Assembly: GCF_029227915.1 (NCBI RefSeq)
Contig: NC_079879.1
Location: 19,603,001-19,667,000, forward strand
Source of the DNA: Hydractinia symbiolongicarpus
Taxonomy: Eukaryota; Cnidaria; Hydrozoa; Anthoathecata; Hydractiniidae
Direction: 5' to 3'
DNA: 64,000 bases
A model generated the notes under the pieces. The model ran no database searches and was not told the DNA's origin. It saw only the letters and a list, made by a program, of their open reading frames with translations. Positions 21,853 to 34,304 of this stretch are shown here, one piece after another; the first letter of the stretch is position 1; each line of letters starts with the position of its first letter. A program made the position numbers and the translations under genes.

Positions 21853-23789
21853 CAGTCAGGGTAAACACCTTATTAGGCGGCATGACCTAATTAGGCGAGT
21901 CGTTTAGTTAGGCGACGTGATGTAGTTTAATTAGGCTACCCGTAGTCTAACTAGGCGAACGAAAACTTTCTGTTGTAAATACGTCGAAATCATTGCGTTT
22001 CGCACTACAATTTTTATGTGAATCAAATCTGTCAACTTTGCAGATAATTTTGTCCAATTATCGTCTTATTTGCATCGCGCATTGGTAACTTATGGCCCAA
22101 ACCTCGTGTGTGGCACTATTTGTTGTTTTAAATAATGGATTTCAGCCATTTACGCCGCAGAGAAAAAATAAATATGGCGGACAAAAACGTCACCTAAATA
22201 GGCGACGCTTTGTTCCGTACGATGTCATTCACTGTACGAAGTTGGGCTTTTTTGCCGTAGCGCTGAGAGTGACCATCCTCGTACAAAACTGACCATCTTC
22301 GTACAGCGGCGAATATCGTCAAAATATAAAACTTTTATAATAAAATAATAACTTTTTTAAAATATCTTCTTTTCTTTTATTTCGTTTTCAAAAAGAATAC
22401 ATTCGTTTTACGATCTAGATGCCTATTTGAAAAAATACCAATGAGGCGAGCAGGTTAGACTCCTGTCTGGATCTCATCAACCTCGTCCCCAGGACCTTTT
22501 CATGGTTTTTATGGTAGTGACTTTTGAATTTTATGCTATATTGAATTTTCGTGCAAAAAAACTGTAAATCACCTTTGTCTCCAGTGCCTTTGCGTGGCTC
22601 GTACGAAACTGTTTTTGTAAGCATGGTTTTGTTAATAATTGAGTGAGAACGGAGAAGAACGCAAAAACTTTCAGTATATTATTTTTTCTAACCTTTTAAG
22701 TTATTACGATAGGAAAAGGTAGGTAAATATCGAATCCTCTTCGAGTACTTTTTCGAACGCACATTTTTAAATTTACATTAAAACTTTTAACGCGTGTTTT
22801 TATGTTCAGCACAATGAAGACTGAAAAGAGGTACATGGAAGAAAAATTTTAGGAATGACTAAACGGAATTCCGTAATAATACCCGAACAGACTTTTAAAA
22901 CAATGATGGATTTTTTATGTGGAAGAATAGACAACGTTCCACGTGCTATGAAACGAAAACTTTGCAGTAAAAAATTCTAAATTGTACAAAGTTAGTATTG
23001 TTAAAAAAATTCAACTTAAGTAGAAGAAGTGAAGTAGGCCCAACGTCGTACAAAGTTATCTCAGTTGTATGAAGTTGGTTCGAATCAGAAAAATTCAAAT
23101 AAATTAAAAGAAGTTGAGTAGGCCCAACCTCGTATATAGTATTTGAAGTCGTACGAAGTTAGTATGGATAAAAAGAATCAATTTTTAAGTGGGAGCAATG
23201 ACGTTGCCCAACCTTGTACACAGTTATTTAGGTTGTACGAAGTTGGTACAATCGTTAGATAATAATGGTCAAAAATTAACGTTCAAAAAATATTTAAGAT
23301 ATTATAATGTTTACTGAATGTATTTAGCAATGCTTAGATATTCATTTCTAAACCAAATTATTCGTTTTATAATTTTTGTACAGCAATTGTAATGCCCATC
23401 TTCGTACAAAATTGCCCATCTTCGTACAAGTGCGAAAAATGACCAACCTCGTACAACGGGTCAATTTTGTACGGAACAGCTTAACCTAATTAGGTTAGCT
23501 ATATATTTCATTTTAACATAAATCTTAGTTGCGCGAACATATCGAGGCACGAGTGACAATTTTGGAATCATGGTCGCGTAGACTATCCATTCTGAACAAA
23601 GATTTTTTGCGATTTTTTCTTAGGAATGTATGAAAAGCCAATAAATACTGTAATGTCTTAACTAGGTTACATATGGCCTAACTAGGCTACAATGAGTCAT
23701 ATGGCCTAACTAGGCTACAATGAGTCGCCTTAATAGGTGGTATGCCCTAATTAGCCTACCGTCGCCTAATTAAGTGTTTATCCTGACTG
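21853..23789. mobile_element. Outer TIR element with long repeat-built termini and 5-bp TSD
   Basis: Ends are CAGTCAGGGTAAACACCT (left) and its inverted counterpart CAGTCAGGATAAACACTT (right, reverse complement), flanked by ATTGT on both sides (21848-21852 and 23790-23794). The termini continue for ~100 bp as runs of a CTAATTAGGCGA-type unit in inverted orientation, e.g. GGCCTAACTAGGCTACAATG twice near 23669-23715. No transposase. It is interrupted by the inner element 22211-23478. Superfamily not assigned; a 5-bp TSD does not fit the commonest groups. Confidence 0.75.
22211..23478. mobile_element. Inner nested TIR element with 4-bp TSD and GTACGAAGTTG repeats
   Basis: Ends TGTTCCGTACGA (left) and TGTTCCGTACAA (right, reverse complement), flanked by GCTT on both sides (22207-22210 and 23479-23482). 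The body contains at least ten copies, in both orientations, of a TCGTACAAAGTT/AACTTCGTACGA motif, several of the form CCCAACCTCGTACA. About 1268 bp with no credible ORF; the frames seen are AT-rich noise. It lies wholly inside the outer element, so it inserted later. Confidence 0.75.
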
Positions 23790-23794
23790 ATTGT

Positions 23795-24575
23795 TATGAC
23801 GCCAAACCGAATCGCCGAATAGGTCGGCTGATTTTTCACTGTTTTTGAAGATTTAAAAAATAGTTGACTTTAAATTTCAGCACACTTAATAAAAGCAGTT
23901 AGGGTAGATAATTATGTTTGACGTACTGTTTTGTTTAGCCAGATAGATAGATGATAAATAGATTTTTTGTGTGTGATGAACGTTTACTTTTTTAGTTAAA
24001 AATAATATATACTAAAAAATTGCACAGTCCTCATAGCTAAATAATTATAGCAGTTTTTTTAAAATATGTTTTAAATATAAATTTAACGGTCTTGTTTTTC
24101 AGGTACTATCTATATATAGCTGGCTAGCCTTTGAATATTTTTACATTTTTCGGGGGTAAGCTCTTCTGGCTCTAACAACTGCGTGGTGGGCAAAAAGATG
24201 CAGAAGCTTGCTGGAGAAAGGTCTTTTCAGCCTATTGTTTCTAGGATTTACTTTTATCGAGTGTAGATGGATAACTTGAGATTGACATATATTCATATAA
24301 AGTCGTAATGATACCTCCCCGTGAAAAGAAACAGACTTAAAAGGACCTCAATTCACCTAGCGCCCGCATCTTTTTGCATACCACGGAATTGTTAAAGTGG
24401 AAAGAGCTTACAGCAGATAATGTAAACATTCAAAAAGGTCTATACAGCTAAAAAAGAGTTGTATACAGTTCAAAATGGGTTACAACAAGTATAAAACAAG
24501 TAATAGTCGCTACACTTTATAACGTTTCGGTCGTCCAGCCATACAACATGTACAATATGTTCAAATAAATAACAT
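23795..24575. other. Intergenic, no gene recognised
   Basis: Contains AGATAGATAGATGATAAATAGA short repeats near 23941 and the text ACAGCTAAAAAAGAG/ACAGTTCAAAATGGG near 24440-24480. No exon identified. Confidence 0.35.
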
Positions 24576-24589
24576 TGTATGATCGTATC

Positions 24590-25208
24590 GTACGATCAGA
24601 ACTTATCCCAATGGGGAAGTCCATTATTAGAGAAAAGATTTACTGGCAAAGACGCAATATTTCTATTGAGAATTGGCTTGTCCCTACGGATCAACAGACT
24701 CTCTTTCAATTCCAAATCAAAATTAGTATTAACGGAGGAGAGTATAGAAAAGTTCTCCAAAGTAGGGTTTTTTTGCAGAAAATTATATGCTCTAAAACCG
24801 CACTGTGATTTTGAGCAGCTTTGATGGTTTTTCGCAGGCTCTTAATTTTAAATGTTGCATGATCTTACCGTAGTAGATAGCATTGCAGCCATCGCACTTA
24901 TATTTATACATGACTTTTGAACGCAGAGCCCTTGAAGGATGGTCCTTAAAACGCAAAAAAAAACCCAATTCTACAAACAGATTTGAAAACATATGGGTGC
25001 GAACATATATGAGTGTTTCTGCCTTGACTGAACAAACCGTCAAGGTTAACATTTTCCAGTGGTCTAACTTCTGCATATCAGGCAAAAAATGCAGACGTTT
25101 ATAGGCTGGTAAACTAAGGTCTTTTTTAGTCTCTTTCTTTTCAGGTATTTTTTGTTGTTGATATTTAAGGCAATTTTTCAAAATTGTTAGAGTTAAGTAT
25201 GTCTTCAA
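24590..25208 (-). pseudogene. Penelope-like retroelement GIY-YIG fragment
   Basis: The minus strand encodes FKDHPSRALRSKVMYKYKC, then DGCNAIYYGK and LKLRACEKP, the conserved 'FKD..P..LRS.VVYKY.C..CNA.YYGKT.R.L..R..EH' start of the GIY-YIG endonuclease domain of Penelope-like elements. In a shifted frame toward 24590 it continues NFDLELKESLLIRRDKP, then ILNRNIASLPVNLF, the usual C-terminal end of that domain. The reverse transcriptase is absent (5'-truncated) and there is at least one frameshift near 24790. The two Tyr of GIY-YIG are seen only in part (CNAIYYGK). Confidence 0.65.
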
Positions 25209-27071
25209 GTTTATAATTGGATAGAATTATCAGCAAAATGGTTTCAAACCAGGAGGCTACCATTTCAGGTTCAATAGAATTGCTTTTCTCAACACTGTCT
25301 TAAGGTTACACTGTGTCTAAAATAATAAAGAAATGATTGCCTTTATAACACTCTATTGTATATAAGTCCTTGAGGATAATATTTTAATGTCGGAAATTAA
25401 TTTTCTTCCCACTCATTTTTCTGACATTCTCCTCTTATTTTCAAGAATTAAGTTTCCAATTTGAATGTCAAATTCGAATGTTTACAGCTTTAGTTTTAGT
25501 TTTAATGAGTGATTTTTTAAAGTTAAAAGTGCTGATTAACAAGTAGGCTTTGTCTCATTACTTTCTTTTAGTGTATCATTTTTTCGAAACACCGTTGGTC
25601 ATATGAAATCTCTGGCAATCTGTTTAAGAAGGTTTGCAAATAAGGATGTTGAAACTTATGCATTTGAATGTAATGGATTTCCTTAGCACAAGGAAAATTA
25701 TGTCCATGTTGGCAATAATGTATATAACAGAGTAGGGAAGCTTTTGAACGAGGATTTATTGCAAAAGACCAAGATTATAAGTTGCTAGGGCAGTAGAAGC
25801 TTCATTTTAGACTTGTTAAAGTAATTCCTAGCCAGAAATGTATCAGTGAAACAAAACCTATATTATATAATTATTATTCCTGCTAGCTGACGTCTGGTAG
25901 AGTGTTAAACATTTGATGACTGGAACAGCTTTTAGAAACAAATGCTATTTATGCTGAAGGTGGCAAAAATTACTAAAATGCTCACAAATACAGAAAAACT
26001 TTCTAAGGAAACCTATTCCAGACATTTCAGTGCTAAAATCACCAAAAATAATCAAAAGATGAGCTAACAACTTATTACATATTTTCCTCTCTTTTCTTAT
26101 GATGGATAGAGGTTTAAAAGTAATGAAGCAGTTTTGTTGAGTCATGTAATGCTGCCTAGCCTTTTTGTATATATTTGTAATCTTTATTATGTGATATTGA
26201 CATTTCATTAAAAACAAATACAAGCATTTCCTTGTGTTAGAAACAGGTACATATATGGTATAAAAACACATGTTTTGAATTCCTTAGTTTGCACATATCT
26301 TATTTCAGCTGAAATATTTTGTTTTTGTTGTTTCTAGTAGATATATATTATCGTTACATCGTGAAAGTCCTATTAAACTTTTTTACTTTATTTATTGTCT
26401 TAGTTAATCACCCCCCACCCCACCCCCTTTGTTGTAAAACTTATACTATGAAATGTGACATATTGAAGATACAAAAAACAATATATAATATTGAATTTTT
26501 ATATAAAATTAAACAACTCTACAGATCTTTAACATATGTTTTGTTATTTGACCTCTACCATGACGTCAGCCAGAGATCATGAGATTTACCACACACTCAT
26601 TCACTCTTTATACATGCTTTGAAATACTAATAATTACAGTTATTGTTTGTTGCTGTTGTAGTAGTGTTAGATATTGTAATAAAGTCTGCTATGCAGCTAC
26701 TGCATATATATATACTATTTTTTTACGATTATAAAGTAAACTGTATGAATTTGTCTATAATAATAGCCGTAATCTGTCTCTGCATAAAATGATACTATGG
26801 TAGCAAGACACACAAATTGTATATATATATACCACATTTCTAGTGCAAAGGATGGGTGAACTCATGGATTGAGCCAACGAGCTAATGAGTAGTTATATGT
26901 ATAATGTTATTACAAGAATTTGAATGAACAAAAATAGTACTACAGTGACTTTCTTCTCTGTTTGCCTGTATTGGTTTCAAATCAGTTTAATTTCTTAAAG
27001 CAGAGAATGATGTTAGAAAGACATTAAAAAAATTATACCTTTCTTAATTAATTTGCAGATCAATATTATAA
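25209..27071. other. Intergenic / 5' flank of the IP6K gene
   Basis: No coding sequence recognised. An AG acceptor at 27058-27059 (TTAATTTGCAG) lies 12 bp before the IP6K ATG, so the 5' UTR is spliced; the upstream leader exon was not located. Confidence 0.4.
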
Positions 27072-30000
27072 ATGGTTATTACACCCCAGCACAACATGGC
27101 CGGTGTGAGCAAGGAAGTGTTGAGTGAAGCTGATCATGAATGCAACATTGTGAAGCTTCTTCCATACCAACACCAAGTTGGCGGACACAATTGCGTGTTG
27201 TTGTATGACGAGAAGACAATTTGTAAACCGCTTGATGAGCAAGAACATAGAGTGTATTCAAAAATACCAGATGGGTTAAAAGAATTCATTCCAAAGATTA
27301 AAGGTTTGTGATATCTTGTTTTAGGTCCTTTGATCTTAAGTGTATAGGGGTGTTTATCACTGTGAGGTCTCAAACCAGGGCAAGGGTAAAAAAAGCATTT
27401 AAAGGTCACAGCTTACCCACATGAGCCATGCATGTACAGAAACTAGACAACCACCTAAGATATCAATCTTAATCGGATGCGGGATGCTTTTTAAGTCCTG
27501 CATGCATTTCTTTCTTTTTTCAGCTCCTAATTCTACTGAAAATTCTTATTAATTAGAGGAGGTCTAATAAATTCCTAAAGAAATATATAGATATAGCTCT
27601 ATTTTGTAAAGAATGATTTCCATCATTATTTTATACAATTATTTGTAGGAGTTGTTAAAGTCCATTATGAACGAATTGGCGATGACGTGTTCTGCTTTGC
27701 GATTCCACTGGATTGTTCTTACTGCAAAGATATCCAACGACTTAGAAATTACCTCATAGCAACCGACGCACTAAATGAAAGGTGAGATATTTAATATTTT
27801 ATCTGTATCTATGAATAAGTTAGATTTCGGGTCAGTGCAAGTTGGTTTGAAGTCTGTTTATTTTCCGGTGTATAAACCTTGCCTGAATATCTCATCTTAG
27901 AGCCTAATGCTATCTCTGGGAGGTGTGCTATAAGGCAAGTTTTATGGTGAGTAAATTACACTGAGGACATATACAGATAAGCTTCGATGTTTTTTTTTGT
28001 CACTGCTTTTCAGGCTTCGTTGGTTTGTGGCATATTCTTTTGGAGGATTCTCATTGGGAGTACATTTATACAAAATCCTTTTCACAGGCAAAATTTCGTT
28101 TACCTTTAACTATGTTTTCTTTTTCAGGATTTTTTGTAATTTTTGATCTAACTTCTAATTTCTTATCTCACTTTAGAAGTTTTAGGTGCAGTATGTAACC
28201 TGTGTGTTATTCCCTACTAACTGAATAGTTCTCAATTTTTATTCAGATCATTAGATGGCTCAATGGATGCATCGGTTAGAAGTACAAGTAGAAGTGGTTT
28301 GTAGTGTAGCATTATTTTCTATCCGTAGGTGAAAAGTATTGAGAATGAAATCAGTTTTGTTTAGGCAATTTTTTAAGTAGAAATGCGTTCTCTTTACAGA
28401 GCTTTTCAGGACGACGTCCACTAGTATCTACTTTTGTTGCATACATAACATACCATGTGATATCATGTTATGAGGGAAATGCGTTAATCTGCCATCTCAC
28501 CTTAACGCTGGACGAGGACGAAAAATGTGTCAAAATGTGTCACAACTTTTTATTTATGCAGATTGTCGACTTCTACTGAAATCTTCTAAATGACCTAAAA
28601 TTTTAGCCATACATATCGATTCTCCTAATAATCCTTTTTTCCTTTTCAAGTACTTATTTTTCATTATTGAAAAGATAATATGTTTTGCCCATAAAATGTT
28701 GTCAACATCCCTATAAAATGATAAACCTCGTAAATTTTGACACCTAAACCTTCTAGATTCTCCAAAGATTTCCTAAATTCTCCCAAAACCTTCCACAATA
28801 GTAATATTTTACATCTTTGGCAACTTTTTTGTGAGCCCCCTTCCTGTTACCGTTATAGATAGAAGTTATCACGACGCTTTCTGGAACGATATGCTGAAGG
28901 AAAAACTTGTCCGACGTTGGTTAAAAAATGCCAAACAAAAAGAATTGGAAAGTATCCATTTCATTAAAACTGCCCAAACTATTTGTTTTGTTCGATGGAG
29001 ACGAAATGCTTTAATGCTTTCATAAATGCATAAGTGGTCTGTTTCAGAAACTGGGTACCTCTTTAATAATTAGATGATGAAAAACTAGTAGCGTGAAAAA
29101 TGTTGGTGACCAAACCCAATTTGTTTGTGTTATTTTCACTGGGGGCGAAAGAGGGGTTGATTTCATCTTCAACGTTTACCCTAACTTACTATTTTCATTA
29201 TAACCTGCTAAAATTCTTTTAAGACTTTTAATATTATTCTATTTGGCAACTTTTTAGTTCCATTTTGGGATTTTTCATAATTAAATCTAATATTCTTTAA
29301 ATGTAATTATCTTGAGAACAAAAACAATTTTTTTAAAAAAGAATAAGAGGACTTGTTAATTTACTTTTTAAGCTGCATGATATAAGTCCAAAATCATTTT
29401 ATACCCTTTAACTGTTTGAGGTTCAAGAAAAAAATACTCGATTTAACTCGCCAATTGTCTCTAAAGGTAATAAGTATAATTACGTAGAAAGCTAAATAAA
29501 CACATTGAACCTATTCGCGTTGCGGGGGTACCCCTCTTTATCAATTATTTGATATAGCTTTTAAAATTGGAGGTGACTTTAGCTTCAGGATGGACAAAAA
29601 ACTTTCAGTATGACTGTGTAGTACAACTGTAGTATGTCTGTTGTCTTGGTTCACAGGTGACCAGAAAAAAGTCAGACAAAATTTTTTTTCTTTAAATATC
29701 CTTCAAATATCAGCTGCTTCAAATTCATACTTAAACTTTTACAAGTAACATCTTAAGCGTTTTCAACCGTTTTTCTCCTACCATATTTTCCTCGTTTTTG
29801 CCTTCTTTGGGCTTCAATAATGAAATCTGGGTCTGAGTGATGCCATCCAAATTTCTTTTATTTCAATTTTTCTCCAATGTGCTAACAAACGTAAACAAAC
29901 GTAAATTGCTGACATCGACGAATTTTATCACTGTGAATCATTTTCTTTTATCTACATATTATTTTCCTACTAAGATTTAGCGACAGGGCTGAGAACCTGG

Positions 30001-31087
30001 TCTAATGTTATTTGACGTGGTTAAGTCCACTCCCATTCCAGGGTATTTGATATCCTAAAAACCCAATATAAACAGGGTTAAATGGAAAATTGGACTTCGA
30101 TACATCACACTTCTATATCCATCTGTTTTTGCGATGTTTTCTTAACTTCTATTATAAGAATTTATTCTATTGGAAAACATTTCAAAAAGGTTTAAATACC
30201 CTTGTACTATTGATTTGAAGATGGGCACGCGAGTTTTCGGTGATGCAGCCTCTCGCGAGAAACGTGAAGTGAAACAGAAGCGAGCAAATTCATCCACGTC
30301 TGCGTCGTTAGGCGTCAGATTGTGTGGTATGCAGGTAAGAATTTGAGGACAAAACAGAATTTACCAGATTTACGAATTTTTGGACAATTTTCTTAGCTCT
30401 TTCCATGTTAAATTTAGCTTGTTTTTTATTAAATTGGTATTGTTGCCTTACTGGCACCAAGGCAAATTTGTGTTGTCACAATTCTGGCTGCAGTTATTAT
30501 ATTAAACTAGTCGGTGGCCCGTGTGTAAATCCAGGGGTTCGCCCGTCCTTTATATACCGCATTTTGTGTGTCTCGCTACTTAAGATACTTTTTTGCGCAG
30601 AGACAGACAGAATGCGGCTATTATTATAAAAAATAATTATATTTTTTAAATTCTCATTTAGATTTACCATCCTGTGACAAATAAATACATCTTTACTGAT
30701 AAGTACAAAGGACGAGAGTACTCGAAGAGTGATTTCAAAGACTGTATTAAAAATTTTATTTTCAACGGATCGATGTATCGCGTGGAGCTTTTAAAACCGT
30801 GCATCGACAAACTAAAAGCATTGCATTCACAGCTCGAGAATATCGAGTGTTATAGATTTTACTGTAGCTCGCTGTTGTTGATGTACGATGGGGTACACAC
30901 TCGCGCGGACAGGGAACCGGACATTGAAGTGCGGATGATCGATTTTGCGCACACCACCGTCAAAGAAGATGAAACGAATCACCACCTTGGACCTGATCAT
31001 GGTTATATTCTTGGTGTTGAAAGTCTCATTAACCTTTTTACACAAATTAACGAGGAACTCACTCAGGTTACAGAAGACACAGCGTAA
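27072..31087 (+). CDS. IP6K: Inositol hexakisphosphate kinase (six coding exons)
   Basis: Exons 27072-27303, 27649-27781, 28247-28296, 28859-28951, 30159-30334 and 30662-31087 all have AG/GT borders and consistent phases, giving 369 codons plus TAA. The enzyme phosphorylates InsP6 to the pyrophosphate InsP7 (soluble, cytoplasm/nucleus). Exon 1 has YQHQVGGHNCVLLYDEKTIC and KPLDEQEHRVY, the N-lobe of this family. Exon 5 has the signature P-x3-D-x-K-x-G (YPCTIDLKMGTR, ~183-194) and STSASLGVRLCGMQ. Exon 6 has SSLLLMYDG (~297-305) and VRMIDFAHTT (~319-327), the metal/ATP-binding Asp. The family's long acidic/Ser insertion is short here (exons 2-4), so the protein is smaller than vertebrate IP6Ks. 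The middle exons (3, 4) were chosen by phase and are the least certain. An in-frame TAA precedes the ATG. A SINE-like repeat sits in intron 5. Confidence 0.9.
30507..30630 (+). repeat. SINE-like repeat copy in the last IP6K intron
   Basis: Begins ACTAGTCGGTGGCCCGTG, continues GGGGTTCGCCCGTCC, TACCGCATTTTGTGTGTCTC, GCTACTT, and ends in AGACAGACAG..GGCTATTATTAT. Same family as 16573-16905 and 54011-54123. It ends about 30 bp before the acceptor of the last exon. Confidence 0.65.
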
Positions 31088-33071
31088 TTTTAATGTTATT
31101 TTAGAATGTAAATAGCAAATTTTTTAGAAAGAGCGAAAAAAAAAAAGATTTCGTGACATTTAAGTTATAAAATTTACGAAAAATCTATTCAGTTGCTTTC
31201 ACTGTATGTGAGCTATAACTGCAAGCGCATGTCTCACAATTTGTGGAGCACTTACTTGGATACTCGATTCAAAATATTGTAAGAAAAGGAGTTGTTTGGG
31301 TGTCATGGGATTACTTTATTGCATTAAAATTTCGCGGTCGGGTCCTCAGAACCGGGAAACCTCAGTACTGCAAAAAAAATTTAGCGGTTTCGTGGTCGGG
31401 TCCATGTAACCGCAAAATAAGAATACCGGAAGAAATGGATCTCAACCTCCACCGCAAAGTGAAATGCTGCAAAAATAGGGTTTTCGAATCAACCTCTAAT
31501 TATGGAGTTTTTCGCAATAAGAAAGTCCGAGCCTCTGTCGTTAATTTTCCTTTAATTGAAATGCGATATTTAAAAGCTTCTCTAATTTTCTTTGATTTCT
31601 TTTACATTGCCGATGTATTTAAAATGCCGCGAAAAAAAGCAATTGCTTAAAGACGCTTCAGAAAAGATTAAAATTTAGAATTAGTGTTTATATTTGTTAT
31701 TTATATTTTAGAACCGTTAATTGTCCATTAAAACATTTTTTGCCATATCTTGAATTTCCAGGAACATTTTCTGTAAAAGACTCTCCTTTCCATAAGTGAG
31801 GTTTGGGAATGTCATTTCTGGGGTTTTTACATACCCTGAGATGGGATTTTCTTGTCTGTGGATTTTAGAACGTCCACATATTACAAAAATACATGCCAAA
31901 AAACCTTTGCAAACAGCCCCGCCCTGATCTGACATACCCTGCCAAGAAATGTCCTCTTGTAATTTTCTATGTTATATATTGGGAAAGATCTATTGTTTAA
32001 TTTTCAGATATTTTTGTATGTTGAATATAATATATATTTTACAAAACTACGTCAATAATATTTTACCTAGTTTTTATTTAGTCGCTTAACCGGTATTTTC
32101 GCTTTTTTAAAGTTGAAAACAGCATAGGAATGACGTTTTTACACTAAATTATACTGAAAATGCACTTGTTTTTTCTTCTGTATGACCGGAAGTGGGGGGT
32201 TCCTTCCTCCGTAAAAAAGGTATGATTTAAAGGTTATTACCAAAAAAGTGGAAGGATGCCGCTAAAAAAGCTGTCTTCTCCCGATTAAACTGCGTTATTT
32301 CCTTGTTACCTCGTAATTACTAAGCATTCAAGAGGTGACAAAGTTTATCTTCACTGATTTGTTTCTAAATTCCTTAGTCCCCAGAGCTCTTTGCAATAAA
32401 CTTTAAAGGGATTTGGGGGCGAGAATGAAAAATTAAATGTCATAAAATTAGATGGACTAACTAATATATATGAATTATTACTGTAAAATAATGCGATTAC
32501 TTTTGCGTAATCCGTAGTTTGAATAACGACAAATTTTTATTAAAATTAAGCAAAATATTAAATAAATAAAAGTTTCTTTTATTTCTGCATGTATATCAAT
32601 TGTACATTAATACCACGGCAGATCCCATTCGACTTGAAGGGAGAGATCAGATAGGTCTGGAAAATAACAAAATTTCAACTTTTTATGTGTCATATTTAAT
32701 GGAGCGTCTAACTGTGCAAGAAAATATTCAAGATCAACAAAAAGACAATACATTAACTGAAAATACATTTTCGGACAAAAGAAAAATATTGTGTGCGAAA
32801 AAAATTCGTCTAATTAGCCAAATTCATAGGCCGGAGGAATGGGCGCTAATGTTTTGCTTGTGGGGAAAAAAATCCATAATGGGGGGTTTGTTGGGCTTCT
32901 AAAGTGAAGCAAATGGAGTTAAACACAAAACGTCCAGCTTTAAATTATGTTATAACGTTATTATAAACATTTAGCTGCATAATCGTATAGTTTAAAACTT
33001 GGTGAAGACCTTTCCGAATATACTGGAAGGTGTCATTACAAACGTTAGCTAGCTAAAAACTACAACAAACA
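31088..33071. other. Intergenic between IP6K and the THAP element
   Basis: No gene recognised. Contains an AATTTCGCGGTCGGGTC-type segment (31328-31400) related to the TTTCGCG repeats of 1.1-1.4 kb. Open frames at 31243-31650 and 32600-32902 lack any domain and are dismissed. Confidence 0.4.
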
Positions 33072-34192
33072 ATGGTTAAGTGGTCTTGTGCATCAGCCTT
33101 GTGTTTCAACAACCACACAACTTTGGGTATTGATGGGAAACCTTTAAAATTTTATCGTTTACCAAGATTAGAATCTTTAAAATCGCAATATCGGAAGATT
33201 TTAAAAACAGATGGTATTAACTGGAATAATGGGTATATTTGCTGTGAACACTGGAGCTCCAATAAGAGATTATCAGTGACAGACTTGCCAGATGTTGTCG
33301 TTTCAGAAAGAAGTTTCCAAAAGCTTGAACAGAAATATGAGAATGCTAATAACTTGGTAAAAAAATCAGCCACAGAACTTTACAAAAAAAGATTAAGAAA
33401 TGCTAAACAAAAGTTGGTAACTGCCAGAAATATAATGAACCAAAATATAAATACTCCATGCTCATCAAAAGCACGAAGAACCCTAACAAAGTCTAGTACA
33501 TATATCTCTTCTAAAAAACGTAACCCTTCAAAGTTACAATACAGAAAAAAATTGGAAAAAGCAAATGCTGAAATTTTAAGACTAAATAAAGAGCTTACCG
33601 AATCCCAAGAAAAAATCGCCAGGTTAAATAAGGAACTTGCAACTATGAAATTTCAAAACAAGCTATTGGTAAATAATAACAGAAAAATACGTTCTGATAA
33701 TATGTCTATTACTTCAAAACAGTTTACTTTTTCTAACATTAAAAATTAAAAATTAAAAATACACAAACTGGAAAAGCATTAATTGGTATTTCCCCACATG
33801 GCAGTGGAATTCTTTTTAGCGATATCTATCCTGGGTCAATTTCAGATAGTGATATTACAGAAAAAACAGATGCCATTCGTTTTGTTGAAGAGGAGCATGA
33901 AATAATGAGTGATCGTGGGTTTTCCATTCAAGAGCATTGTGCTCTAAAAGGTATCACATTAAACAGGCCAAAACAAAAAAATTGTGATCAGTTCTCTGAA
34001 AAAGACGTATCATCCAATTTTGACATAGCTGCTACGAGGATCCATGTGGAACGTTTTATTGGCAGAGTTCGAGATTGGTCAATATTAAATACAGTTTGGC
34101 CTATGAATAGAATAGACATATTATCCTCAACTTGGCAAATGTTATGTCATATAGTAAATCTTACTATGCCACCCATAGGTCCTCGTGAGTAA
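33072..34192 (+). pseudogene. THAP + DDE_4-type transposase, internally deleted
   Basis: ATG 33072. The first 225 codons hold a THAP zinc finger: C6, C11, C57 and H60 (C-x4-C-x45-C-x2-H, the latter in YICCEHW), with the FYRLP motif. They continue through a basic, then coiled-coil region (LEKANAEILRLNKELTESQE) and stop at 33749. After a duplicated AAAATTAAAAATTAAAAAT stretch, another frame (about 33755-34192) gives TGKALIGISPHGSGILFSD, YPGSISDSDITEK, IMSDRGFSIQEH, then RIHVERFIGRVRDWSIL. This is the C-terminal half of a DDE_Tnp_4 nuclease with the second and third acidic positions. The HTH and first catalytic block are missing, so an internal deletion joined the halves out of frame. Members with THAP + DDE_4 belong to ISL2EU/IS4EU-like or Harbinger-like transposons. 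Confidence 0.7.
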
Positions 34193-34207
34193 ATATTTTA
34201 TTATGTG

Positions 34208-34213
<6 letters not shown>

Positions 34214-34297
<84 letters not shown>
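34214..34297. repeat. (TA)n microsatellite
   Basis: About 84 bp of uninterrupted AT dinucleotides between the convergent transposase and partner ORFs. Confidence 0.98.

Positions 34298-34304
<7 letters not shown>

Noticed and set aside
25945-26271. Minus-strand frame with LLIIFGDFS resembling an EEP endonuclease GDFN block
   Set aside because: Only this short string resembles the family; flanking blocks (N-terminal ETH, C-terminal SDH) are absent, and the rest is AT-driven Ile/Lys/Phe text.
28397-28424. Possible IP6K exon (AG...GTATCT)
   Set aside because: Including it breaks the phase; exon 28247-28296 joins 28859-28951 directly with a correct split Asp codon.
31243-31650. 135-codon plus-strand open frame downstream of IP6K
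   Set aside because: Overlaps a TTTCGCG-type repeat, no domain pattern, composition as in the 3' flank.
32600-32902. 100-codon plus-strand open frame
   Set aside because: No recognised motif, splice support or homologous copy in the window.
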